In this document: positions 12,701-24,800 of the stretch, in pieces
How the letters are laid out: the number at the start of each line of letters is the position of its first letter
Numbering within the stretch: the first letter of the stretch is position 1
Origin: Cryptomeria japonica
Lineage: Eukaryota > Streptophyta > Pinopsida > Cupressales > Cupressaceae
Length of the DNA stretch: 64,000 nucleotides
Reading direction: 5' to 3'
NCBI RefSeq assembly: GCF_030272615.1
Contig: NC_081407.1
Coordinates: forward strand, 264,850,574-264,914,573
Translations under genes and position numbers: made by a program
Notes under the pieces: model-generated
Told to the model about the DNA's origin: nothing
What the model saw: only the letters and a program-made list of their open reading frames with translations
Databases searched by the model: none

Positions 12701-13750
12701 AAATATTGGCAAAGGCCCCCAATACAAATAAGCCTATTTTATTGCATGGTATAGAGCACAAAATTGGGGATGCTATTGTTAGAACCCCTGTTGACACCAT
12801 TGCCTTAGAAGCGACCACATTGTCATTCCATGCTGTTCATTTTGCAAAGGTAGTTGCTGAAGAAGAAGAAGAGAAGAGAAGAAACATGAAGAGATTAAAC
12901 AAAAGCATGTTGCTCTTAATTCTAGCCACAATGTATTATATATTAAAAATGTCAGATTGAAAAAGGGGCTAGCAGCAAGGGACTCCACTAGCATATCAAA
13001 AGGGGATTTTTAAAATCTGCAAAGGATGAGGGCAAAGGTACAAAAAATGAAAGAGGACGCTGAAAACATGTTTTCAAAAATCAGGAGGTCCACAATTTTA
13101 CAAATTAGTAGTAAAATATTGAATAAGCTGACATAGTTGCACACCTGTTATTCTATTATGTTCCAAGTGTGCACCCAATTGGGTGACATTCTTTCATTTT
13201 TTCAACCATTGAGGGTCACGTGACTCCCAAAATCCAGTATGTTAAAGGAGATTCTTTTGGAAGTTAAGAATGTACCTTCTACACCCAAAATTGTAGGGGT
13301 GACGTGGAAAAACTATAATACATTGATAAAGGAACTACCCCATGTTGATGATGAGGACAAAAAGATAAGGGAAAAGATGGAGTCCTTCAGTGGTGTACAA
13401 AAGTGAGACACCCCCAATATTCTGATTGATGATAACCAAATTAAATATTTGGACAGATGGAAAGCAGAATTTTGAAGAATTAGTCAATGGAGTTATGAGT
13501 TCATTAGTAAAGGGGGGCCCTAATCAAAAGGACATATATCATTTATTCCTTAACAAAATTCTTGAAATTGACTCATTGCACCATACATTTATTGTAGAGA
13601 CTACCACTGTACCTGCAAATAAAATGAAGGAAGCTATGAGTAGGTTGCAGGATCTAAAAGCCTTCACCTAGCCTACTGCGGATGAATTGGACAATTGGCA
13701 TAAGTTGTATTGCTCTCTTGAAGAGGAGCAACCAAAGGAGGAGGAATAGT
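9749..13750 (+). pseudogene. Unrecognised gene relic G1, homologous to G2
   Basis: A long coding-like region is broken by many stops and a few frame changes. The N-terminus (9749-10390) is Pro/Ser-rich with basic clusters (KPKRKRGRAQKG, KKPKRRGAP), as in a disordered nuclear-type tail. A folded-looking middle follows (10400-11938) with KMHVDYMMMAIKIQHP, ELYDFATYI, HNFGDLFYY and ILIRVYG blocks. Next comes an acidic linker (12240-12400, DDEVDENVPPPSPP) and then a block with TPQEAREMIKNS and SGWDM (12526-12600). Blocks recur in the same order in the minus-strand relic G2 (IQHTYTNTFYDFASFI, IVIRVYD, TPEEARSI, EGWDL). No enzyme motif or zinc finger was found. It may be a protein of a non-autonomous mobile element; the family is not recognised. 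Confidence 0.5.
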
Positions 13751-14698
13751 CGTTATTTTTGCCTTTTTTGTGTTTCCTATAATCTTTTTGCAGGTTCTCA
13801 TTTTTGGAACTATATTTTGATCATACTTTCAACATGTACCCAAGCCAGCCCAATGCAGCCTCCAACGCGAAGAATTTTTTTGGAATGTACCTAAAAAAGA
13901 TGCTTGTGACATATTCTATTGTAAATAGAAATCATTTTTCGACAAGTGTCTTACTCAGCCTGAAGCTTGTTTTGCTCCATTGTCTTATAAAAAGGGAAAT
14001 CAGGGCCAGTAAAAAAGAATTCTGAAATTTTTGAAGTAGAATCTATAAGGAGCAAGATAGTACTGTAACCATAGGTTCTGAGAGATAGTACTATTACCTG
14101 TAACCAATTTATTTGTTTTCTCCTCTCTTATTTTCAATTTTTACTTTTAATAAATTACAAAACTTATCAAGTAGTCTCGAGTGTTGTATTCCAAAATCTT
14201 AGGAAATCAATAATAAAGTATTTTTTACAATGTCTTTGCACTATATTGCTGATGAGTGATGAGTGATGCATGTCTAATTTTTGCTTCTTGTAAAGTAGAT
14301 GATTATTGATTAAAATGCTTAAAGTAGATGCAAATATTAAGGATTCCATGCTAGATAACAAGTATGACTTGTCAACTCATTGTTATGCAAAGATTGAAGT
14401 CCTATGAAATAATTAAATAAATGATCCAAGTAAGCACTTGACAATTACAACAAATAAACATAACATAACTATTTACTGCAAATGAATAACATAGGACATC
14501 AATAGCACAAAAATAATCGTATTTGTATTAATAATGGATTAAAATTGCAATGTTAAATGGTAAATTAACGCAATACATCCCTAAAGTTATAGATGAATTA
14601 AAAATTGACACAATTGATACCAATATACTACAAATGTTATATTGGAAGCAGATTTGATCCAGTTCATAGAAGATTGAAACCCATTTTAATAACAAATC

Positions 14699-14876
14699 TG
14701 CTAACTGCTTCCACCATCTTTGATTTGAATCAAGCAATCATGATAGAAAAGGATAGAATTATAGTGGACGAAGAAGATAAAGGAACATGCTAACTGCTTC
14801 CACAATCTTCGATTAGAATCAAGCAATCATGATAGAAAAGAATGGAATTATAGTGGAAGAAGAAGATAAAGGAAAC
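14699..14876 (+). repeat. Tandem duplication, two units of about 90 bp
   Basis: Unit 1 (14699-14788) and unit 2 (14790-14876) both run from ctaactgcttccac, through caagcaatcatgatagaaaa, to gaagaagataaagga, with a handful of differences. The surrounding 13751-17545 stretch shows no convincing gene. Confidence 0.8.
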
Positions 14877-15750
14877 ATTGGAAAGTGGATTGTAATTCCA
14901 AAGTTCCTATTTGAGGTCCCCTCTGATGCCTTATTCCACCCATCCCAAACTTTCCAATTCCACCCATCCTTAGAAATGACGACAATCAACTTGAAAAGAA
15001 AAACTCAGGATCAGTCATGTACAATAAAAATCAAAATCACCTCAAAAAATACAGTCAACTATCATGATAAGTTGTTTACAATGAAAATCACATCACTAAT
15101 AATAGTTACCCTTACCAAGAAAATAAGAACAAAACAACTCCTTTCTTATTGTGTATATCAATAACCCTAAGCAGACCTTAGAAGATGCTCAATACAGAGC
15201 TTTAGCTTCCTAAATTGCATAAAAGGCCCCATAGTGGACCTCCTCAATTGACACCTTCACCTTCAGCTTCACTTGCTTCGAATACCAGCACCACAAAGGT
15301 TTTGGTATAAACAAGTATTCTACTTTTGAATCACCTCTGAAAACAATAGAATAAGGCCACAAAGACCTCGACTAATGATATGAAATAGGGTGCTGCAACA
15401 TATAAGCCCCATAGTTCCTATTTCAATAAGAGTGGCTTCTATTGTGGATATATTTGTCAGGAGTACAAGTAGCTCTAGTGATACCACATGTGGTACCATT
15501 AGCTTCTACATGTACCAATACTTCTAAAGAGAGCAATGTGGCCTTACTATTGCATCACCCATTTTTTTGCCTCTCTCTTTCCTTATTCTACCCATTGAAT
15601 TCTTTCCAATTTTGTCCATCCTAACTGACCTCAAAAATCTCATATTAGAACTAAAATCACTCAATACTGCATTGAAAACCATTATGTGGTTGATTCCAAT
15701 CTAACTCCACACCCCTTGTTTATAGAAAGTTTCAATGGTTATTGTTAACT

Positions 15751-15962
15751 AAATGAAGGTGGTGATTTTGTATAAAAAAATATATCTGATGTGATGTCTT
15801 CAAGTTCAAATCCTTGAAGATCTGAAATGTCAGAAATCACACTTGAAAAAACATTGATCATTAAATGAAGGCTGTTGTTTTGTATTGGAAAAATATCAGA
15901 TGTGATGTCTTCAAATCCTTGAAGATCTAAAATGTCAGAAATCACACTCAAAAAATTATTGA
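15751..15962 (+). repeat. Tandem duplication, two units of about 105 bp
   Basis: Both units contain taaatgaaggy..ttttgtat, tctgatgtgatgtcttcaa, tccttgaagatct and aaatgtcagaaatcacact. The second lacks a few bases (aagttcaaatcc becomes aaatcc). No gene is associated. Confidence 0.75.
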
Positions 15963-16980
15963 TAAGATCAGTCAAGTACAATCAACATCTCATCAATATG
16001 AATGCTAAATGCATTGAGATTCAAGAACATGACACATTTTTCTTTTGTGTGAGTTTTATGACTGGAAATTAGGAAGGCAGACCACGACAAATCGTTCACA
16101 CAAGATCACCTCCAGATAGGACAATTAGAAAAATCTGTGTGGTAGATGCAATGAAATCAAAACGACGACATTAAAAGTTGCATAGGTACGAATAATGGAT
16201 TGTCATTGAAGAAAATTGAACTGGCCATTAAGTGATTATAGAGGCAAAAAAATCTTATACATGTGAAATACAATCGGCTTGGCTATTTTTAGAGCTTTTG
16301 AATTTCATGCTTTTCCCAAAATTCATAATAAATAGATTGTTTGGGTGCTATTTCGAATATCTCTCTATGTTCTTGTTCAATTTTTATTTCAAAAATGGAG
16401 TGCTCATATGCAGGTATGGACTGTGTATGCACAAGATGTAAATTCTATGACACCAGGTGGAACTGGAGGATGCTATAATGAACTGCCTTGTAGTTAAAGG
16501 GATATTGAAAGTTTAGAAGATAGTTAAAGGGATATTAAAAGACAACTATAGTTGCAAAACACCTTTCAAAAGATACCAATCATCATCCCTTATTTACCTG
16601 ATGACTAAGAGGAAATGGGAGAGGAAAGGAGAACAATGAGGGTAGGGGATAGTCGGTTCTAGCATAGATCCTGTTAAATTCAAATTGTTTGTCTGAGTTG
16701 GAATATTTGTTCTCATTACAACATTGCTTGATGAGGTCATCCTCTAGCTTTACAAGCCTTGTGGTTGTGGAGCTCCTCTAACTTTTTGGATATCCTCTTC
16801 TAGTTAGTTTTGCATCTTCAAGTTCGGCCAGTAATGCGATGGTGACACAACTCAAGTGGTTAGACTTCTAGTAGTTTTTATTCTTCATTGCGGTGACTTA
16901 TGAAAGGTCTTGGCACACAATTTTATTCTTGTGAATGTGTAATATCGTTTATGGGTTCTTTTTGAAGAAGAGATTAATTT

Positions 16981-17330
16981 CCTAAAATGTGTAAATACAT
17001 TTATTATTTATGCCAAAAATTAATATAATAGATTTTTTTTACTATGATATTCAATATCTAAATTTCAATAGTAATACAAAAAAATTAAAAAGGCAAATAT
17101 TTGTCACTACGTGGGTATCATTACATTAAAATAATTGCCTCAAATGTGTAAATATAATTATTATTTTAATTTAATGCCATAACTAAATATAATATTTTTT
17201 ACTATGCTATTCAATATTTAAATTACAATACTAAAAAGGAAAAAGACAAGTGTTAGTCACTACATAGTACGTGTAACATGGGTGTCATTGCATTAAAATA
17301 AATGTCTGACATGTGTAAAACTAAATAAAA
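16981..17330 (+). repeat. AT-rich tandem repeat, about 160-bp period, two and a part units
   Basis: Starts are recognisable at cctaaaatgtgtaaata (16980), cctcaaatgtgtaaata (about 17140) and tctgacatgtgtaaaa (about 17307). Each unit includes tatgatattcaatat-like and ttaaaataa blocks ahead of the next start. No coding content. Confidence 0.6.
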
Positions 17331-17545
17331 ATTATAATATATCCTAGTGTCAGTGACCATTGTTTGATCACAAACACGTTCATTTCTTGAATCAAGAGAG
17401 TGGGGACTCAACACTCAGGAGCAAGGTTTTCTATTTCTTCTTAACAGTCATGTTTTCAAATTTCTTCTTCTCCTATTCAAATTTTGGGTAAGGTGCAGGC
17501 TTTCCAGATAGTTTATAATTATAATTAATTAAGGTTCGCGGTTAT

Positions 17546-20500
17546 TTGTTGACAAGAATGTCTACCACCAAGGGTAGCAGTAACCCTAGGAAGAATATGA
17601 AAGGCAAAAAAATAGACTATGTCAAACTCATTAAAAACCCAAGTTTAACTGATGAGTACCATGATATTTATGATCCTATAATCTATGGTCATTTAACATC
17701 AATATTTAGATATTCATTTGAGAGTAAGGGCAATGTCAACGTACAACCTGGACCTCCAAAATACCCTAATTGGGGGGCATCAGGGATTAGTGGATTGGGT
17801 TGCATGATGTTGCCTGAGGTCTTCCCTTCCCCAAAATTTATAATGGCTTGCATACAAAATTATGATGACAATGCAAAAGAAATTGTTAGGAAAGATAGCC
17901 AGGAAGTAGTGTTACACGTTACCATAGAAGGACTTGGTCAACTGTTAGCGTTTACTAGCACCACACAATTTTTGGAGTGATCCCCATTGACCTTGAAAGT
18001 CTGGCTAGTCAAGTTGAAGGAATCACTTAGCATCAAAAGAAAGTATTTCTTAAGAAAATAAAACAAGAAGGTGTCAAACTCCAATAGGATCATAGGCCTC
18101 CTTATGATATTAATTTTTTTAAAATATGGGCTCATGATGCTTTCTTGATGGTAGCATTTTGCCTTGGATTGGATAGTAACAGGGAGTAGGTGCAAGCCTC
18201 CTTGAAATGTTATATAATATCCATTTTACTAGTCCACCTATTAAATATAGATTTATTGAGCATGTTGCAAAAACCATGCAGAAACAATTTGCAATGACAA
18301 AAGGAGGTTCCACTAAGACATTCAAGTTCACAACCTACTTGTGCTATTTATTTCTGTAGAAATATAATCAAAAAATTATGGAAATGGGCAACAAACTCAA
18401 GATTACATTCCATAAGACTGATGGTATTCCACATCCAGTTCATGAGTGGACCCATAAGATAAGAATGCATGATAATAAGAGGAACTATAAATATTTTTGT
18501 TAGCATTTGCATAAAGATTGCATTAATGATATGTTATGTTGTCATTGATGTCAATTGAACCGGTAATGGTATTTATGATATTGCTGATATTGTTGTTATT
18601 GATATTGTCTTGTAACCGGTAGGAAGGAGCTTTGTGGAAGATGTTGTAAACCTTTATGTATGTATGTGAGTTGAACCGGTAACCGGTGTATAAGGTTAAA
18701 CCCTTTCTATGTTATGTAACCGGTAAACCCTACCAGTTGTTTTTGTTAAACCCTAACCGATTAAGTTTGTTGAAATGGTTATGTTGGTTTATGATTTGAG
18801 TGGTAATGATGGTGACATGTGTGGTCATTGTATGAAGATAAGTTTAGATTGTTTTGGCACGTTTGTTCGATTGTCTAGGGAATGAGCAAAGTGGATTGCA
18901 TCTAATGCAAAGTGCGCGATGTGTTACGAGTCTGATGAAGCAGCGATCATGGAGTGGTTGGAATTTTCTTGAAGAATGTGTACAAATTGCTATGTAAATC
19001 CAACTGTCACAATTGAACCGATTTGTTTGTAATATTTATAAAAGAATTAGGTTTTTGATGTGTTACCGACCTAATTGATTTGTATTTAAGGTCGATGAAG
19101 TTGTTTTGTAAAAGTTGCTGGCAAGAGTTGGCTGAAATCAGTTGAGTGTGTGGTTGCCTAATCGGTGAATGGATCTGCAGTTTGAGTAAAGGAAAATTGA
19201 AGCTTAAAAGGATCTGATCAAGCAAATGTAGTGCTATTTAGACAGATCAAGAAAAACCTGTTGTCTTCTAACAATTACACCAGAATTGAAATCCCTTAAC
19301 CAGGTAAGCTCTAACAAGCTTGGTTACTTCTTAAACCCTCTAACGAGGTGGTCCATTAGCTTGGATTCTCAAATCCTCTACCGAGGTTACTCCTAACAAG
19401 GTATTTTCTTTTTATCAAGGCTTTGTAAATCCCTTAACTAGGTGATTCCTAACAGGATCAATTCTTAACAGGACTTATTGTAAAATCTTTAACAAGCTTG
19501 GGTCCTAACAGGGCAAACTTCAGAAGGGTTCAAATAGCTATCTTATGAGTCTCATCTCACCATGGTTTTTACCTATTTGGGTTTTCCACGTATAAACATT
19601 TGTGTCATGTGGTGAATGTTTTTGTGGTTATAATATTATTTGTAGATTTGATTAACTTATGATAAGGCATGATAACTAGAAGCATTGAGAGATGAAGCAT
19701 TTTGAGATATGATTAAACATTTGGATGTTTACAAGATTGAAGTTGTTTACTGTTAACTTGTTATAATAGTTAACCGATTGATGTTGAGTATTCTTATGAG
19801 TATTGATCTTGACAGTGATATTCTAGTGATTAATTTTACTTTGTGAGTTTGAGTTTGAGTTTGGGAAGTTTGTATCAGTTTTTCAGTTTACTGATTCATT
19901 ACTGATTCACCCCCCCTCTTAGTAATCTACCGGACACTTATTCTTTCATCATACCATCAATTTTGTAGACTAATTTTTTGGCTTCATGTATCAAGCAATT
20001 GCAGATACTCGAATGCCTCGATTTCCCAGTTCTTGTAGAAATTGCATTCAATTGGGATCACAAATACAATTGTCTGATTGGTACTTAATGGAAGATTTTA
20101 CTATGCCAAGATTTTATGGATCAACAGAACAACCCTAAAAAGTTCTCATTCATGTCATAGAGAGGGTTTTTTCATTGGAATATGTCCAACAACTAAGTAG
20201 TACATATGACATATACTTCCAAAAATACAGTAAGAAGGCAATATTTCCTTCATTACCTTTCTCATGTGGAGGGTTCAAATTTGACAGAAAAGTATTCAAT
20301 GTTGTAAGTCTTTTTTCAAAATTTTGAATTTTGAATTTGTTAGTCACTGGCAGTATGACCCATGTGATGTTATCAAACAGAGAATTTTAGCCAATCACAA
20401 CAAAGCAAGTTTAATTCAACAAGAAAGTAAACTCATGATAGAAAGATTGAAAAACAAGAACTCTTGGGAAGAGGTCAAAAAAACAATGGAGGAAACAACC

Positions 20501-21707
20501 AATGAGACAAGAGTTTCTTTTGATCAGATGTCAGCCGAAATAATGAAATTGCACCAACATAAAGAACCAAATATGCCAATGAATAGCTACAAAACTTTCT
20601 ATATGAGAGCTGCCAAACCATGTACCATACCAAAAATACCAGAGAGACTAGATAAAGCTTGTAAAGAAAAAAAATGGACTCAGTCAAAAATCACTAAGTT
20701 CTGGTTTATGGGGAAGAACCTAGGTGATCCAAATAGTACTGCAGATCTTGATGAGATCCCATAGGATCATGAATTTAGAAAATTATAGAATAAAGAGCAT
20801 CCCAATGAACTTGAGAGTGACGATGAATATGTTGATGATGCTGATGAAACTCTAGAACATGATGCTGGTACTGGTCAAGTAAACTATGGATACACACCTT
20901 TTTCAAATGAAGCCACAAAAGAGAAATATTTTTCAGGGGCAACAATTGCTAAAAAAATGGGTTATGATGGTGTTGCGTTGGGATCTAATAAACAAGGATT
21001 TTTTTATATCAGAAGTAACCCCTAGAGATGTGCATGATAAAAGTGACTTATTGGAGCACCAGAACAATCTCAAAGTAAATCTGCCAAAGGGGAAATTTTT
21101 TGCAGAAGGACCAGTTCAATTTGTTTCAACTCAAACTTCAATTCCAGAACTTCACACTGATAGTCATAAGAGGCAATCTCTATAGGAGTCTAAACAACTA
21201 TAGGATCTCAGTGAACAAACCATTACAAAGAAGCAAAAGATTATGGCAACTCAAATTCCAAAGGAATTATTTCCAGAAGTTACTCCTCTAGGTCCATTTT
21301 TTAGTATGACCATGACTACAAGTAGTTCAGTTTCTCCATTCAAGCATTCCATTGTTTCAACAATCCAAGGTTTTGATCACACACAATTTGAAGCTGAGAT
21401 AAAAAAGAAAAGAGAAACGTGTAAAGAAGGAAAGAAGCAATTGTTAGAGAAAATTATTGTAACTTCAGAACCTGTAGCAACCAAGGTGCTTCTTACATTT
21501 GATCCAAATAAAGAAACCTTGGAGTACACGATTTTAGTGCCCAGAATCAATAACAAACCAGAGTATCAGATGGTTCCATCTGAATATGACGTGAGCATTG
21601 GCCAAATGGAGTTTTCAGGAATGAAAAATACTGACAAAATCAATGTATCAAAAAGAAACAACCAATTTATAAATTACAATTCATTATTTGGAAAATCAAT
21701 ACATTGA
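17546..21707 (+). pseudogene. Unrecognised gene relic G3, split by solo LTR S1
   Basis: The first part (17546-17980) encodes about 144 codons with a basic start (MSTTKGSSNPRKNMKGKK) and then PPKYPNWGASGISGLG and VFPSPKFIMACIQ. Coding-like sequence continues with stops to 18497, where the S1 LTR begins. It resumes at 19960 (frame with FMYQAIADTRMPRFPSSC, MEDFTMPRFYGS, PFSCGGFKFDRK). After a frameshift near 20304-20343 it reads SHWQYDPCDVIKQ and on to 20764, then shorter blocks to 21707. The C-terminal third is Lys/Glu-rich. No family is recognised and no catalytic motif seen. The N-terminal layout (basic tail, then about 150 residues ending in VTIEGLGQLLAF) loosely recalls ORF2 of elements X and Y (FKITKEAIKVITAL), but that is only a suspicion. 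Confidence 0.45.
18498..19959 (+). mobile_element. Solo LTR S1 (Copia-like ends), TSD atttt
   Basis: The 1,462-bp unit starts TGTTAGCATTTGCA and ends ...CATACCATCA, flanked by the perfect 5-bp duplication atttt (18493-18497 and 19960-19964). It is collinear with S2 (23282-24717), so it is a solo LTR and not half of one element with S2: each has its own TSD. Inside are many accggt motifs and a downstream array of ctaacaagg/taacagg words (19285-19520). A C tract (attcaccccccctcttag) lies about 50 bp from the end. It was produced by insertion and LTR-LTR recombination within relic G3. Confidence 0.85.
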
Positions 21708-21835
21708 TACAAAAGTGAGCCACATTTTTGGGCTGGTTATATTATGATCCAAGCATGAGAACAAATAATAATTTATGCTATTGCGTTTATAAAAATATAA
21801 GTACAAATGTAACAATATATACATTAAATTTACAA

Positions 21836-24800
21836 TTACAATGGAGGAAAATTTTGTTTTGTTCCAAAAACTCTCCAGGCTTCATACTGGAAAAATTGAT
21901 TGACTATTGTCATATGATCAATGTAATTGTCACGACCTAAATTTCCTATTACTGTCTTCACAACAGCGCAAATATTGCCCATTGCATGCTCAATGCAATA
22001 AAGCTTGTCCAATGTAACAATTAGCATATTGAAGTTTATAACACCATCATTATTAATTCTTTGATTTGCACGACCAATAGTAAGGAAAAAATCAGTCTTC
22101 CAGTAAGAACATTTCACCAACTTACCTTCTGCTATCAAAATTGCAGGCATCTCATCTACTAGTACTAAAATTTGTTCACATTCTTCCAGCAACTTAATTA
22201 ACAAGACATGAAAAAACTCGTGAGCGTGGAGGATGGTTCCCAACTCATCAAATCTTGCAAATATTTGTGAAATGGAACTGAAACTATAAACATCAAATTT
22301 TGCATGATCAAGCAAGACATTTAGAAATTTAACTTGACAAGACCAACTTTTTTGGAAGCATAGCAATCTCACTCATGCCTCTTCATGGACTTTGATTGCA
22401 TCTCTCAATGTTTTATAAAACTCACAAATTTTTTTGGCACTACTAATGATGTTGGATGGCACGTGGTTTAGCAATTTTGTAATCATCTCAATTAAAACAT
22501 ATTGATCTGACACTGGTGACATGAATTTAGAAGGGTTTGACAGTGACACCACCTTATTATACTCAACAAGCAAATCACTAACTCTTTTTTTCTCCATCAT
22601 TTATTGTCCTTTTTTGAGCCTCTTTGCTCCTTTTGAGCCCTTCTTTCAAACTTGCTACTTCATCTGTGAGGGCCATTAACTCCTAAACTGAATTTAAAGC
22701 ATTTGACGCCAATGGATAGGAAGATGAAGAAGGAAGAGAATGAGAACTAGCACTAGAACTAGCATATGGAGAAGGAAGGAATGAAACAACATTTTTATTC
22801 TCCTCAAGAAATTCACTGGCTCTTTTCTCTCCATCATCTAATGGTTGGAAAGATGAAGGAGCAAAAGAAGTAGAACTAGCATATGGAGAAGGGAGGAGTG
22901 ACAACACCTTATAATACTCTATAAGCAATTTTTTTATTGACAATTTTCAACTTACTAAAATCAGCTTGTAGCTTGTCAAAAACTTCCTAATTGTACACTA
23001 CTTGCATTGCAGATGTGTCACTCGACCTTGTAACAACCAAGTTGCCAATAAGATCTCCTTCCTTCTTTATAAACTTATGCTTATGGTCATCAGGAAATAT
23101 TGACCACATTGATAGTGCCTTATATTGGTAGCTACAGCCTGAACCAAAATACAACTCCTGAGCTTGCTCTTCAGTTGGTAAAGCTGGGAAGTCTGAAGAT
23201 TCTCTTCTTATGGAATCCAATACAATTGCTAAATAGAGGTCCCATCCTTCTAGTAACATACATCCACTATTCCTTACAATATGTTGGCATTTGCATGAAG
23301 ATTACATTAATGATATGTTATGTTGTCATTGATGTCAATTAAACCAGTAATGATATTGTTGATATTGTTGTTACTGTTGATATTGTCTTATAATCGGTAG
23401 GAAGAACTTTGTGAAGGTTATTGTAAACCGGTATGTAAGTTTGTGTGTTGAACCGATAATCAGAGTAAAAGGTTAAACCCTTTCTATGTTATGTAACCGG
23501 TAAACCCTACCAGTTATTTTTGTTAAACCCTAACTGATTAAGGTTGTTGAATTGGTTATGTTGGTTTATGATTTGATGTTGAGCGGTAATGATGGTGACA
23601 CATAAGGTCATTGTATGAATACAAGTTCAAAATGTTTTGGCATGATTATTTGTCTAGGGAATGAGCAAAGTGTATTGCATCTAATGCAAAACGCGTGAAG
23701 AGTTACTGAGCTCGATGAAGCAGTAATAAAGGAGCAGTTGAGGTTTTCTTGATTGATGTGTAGAGATTGCTATGAAATCCAATTGTCATGCTTGTACTGA
23801 ATTGTTTACAATCTCGATAAGAGGATTAGATTTTTGTTGTGTTACCGACCTAATTGATTTGTATTTAAGGTTGATGAAGTTGTTTTGTTTAGTGTTGGCA
23901 AGAGTTGGCAGAAATCAGTTGAGTGTGTGATTGCCGAACTGGATAATGAGTTTGCAGTTTGAGTAAAGGCAGATAGAAGTTTAAATGGATTTGATCAAGC
24001 AAATGTAGTGCTATTTAGACAGATCAAGAAACTCCTGTTGTTTTCTAACAATTACAAGAAAATTGAAATCCCCTAACCGAGTAAGCTCTAACAAGCTTGG
24101 TTCTTTATTAAATCCTCAAACAAGGTGGTCCATTAGATTGGATTTTCAAATCCTCTACCGAGGTTACTCCTTACAGGGTATTTGCTTCTAACAAAGCATT
24201 TGTAGTCAATCCCTTAACCGGATGATTCCTAACAGGATCAGTTCTTAACATGACTTTTGTAAAAGCTTTAACAGGCTTGGCTCCTAACAGGGCAAACTTC
24301 GGAAGAGTTTAGATATTATCTTGTGAGTCTCATCTCACTGTGTTTTTTACCTATTTGGGTTTTCCACGTATAAATATTTGTGTCATGTGGTGAATGTTTT
24401 TGTGGTTATGATCTTATGGTTGATTTGATTAACTATTTTCGATAAGGCATGATAACCAAAAGAATTGAGTAGTGAAGCATTAGAATATGATAAAGTATTT
24501 GGATGTTTACAAGTTAAATGTTGTTTACTGTTAAGTTGTTGTAATAGTCAACCGGTATTCTTATGAGTATTGATCTTGACAGTGGTATTTTCATTGATAA
24601 GTTTACTTTGTATGTTTGAATTTGATTTTGGGAAGTTTGTATTATTTTTTTCTATTTACTGATTCACCTCCCCCTCTCAGTAACCAACTGGGTACTTATT
24701 CTTTCATCATACCTTCACAATACTCCTTGCCTCCTCAGGGGTCATCTTCGATTTATAAAAATTGACTTCTTCTAAGACTTCGGCTATAAATCAATCATTA

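Noticed and set aside
18690-18770. Telomere-like words (taaaccctaacc)
   Set aside because: Only isolated aaaccct words occur within the S LTRs, with no tandem TTTAGGG run. They recur in S2 as part of the LTR.
20304-20343. Possible 40-nt intron in G3 (GTAAGT ... TTTGTTAG)
   Set aside because: The motifs fit, but 40 nt is shorter than plant introns normally are, and joining the ends puts a stop (gta tga) directly after the junction. A simple frameshift in a decayed gene explains the change of frame better.
18498-24717. S1 and S2 as the two LTRs of one 6.2-kb element
   Set aside because: Each has its own perfect but different TSD (atttt, caata). The sequence between them is the 3' parts of two converging gene relics, without a primer site next to S1 or a polypurine tract next to S2.
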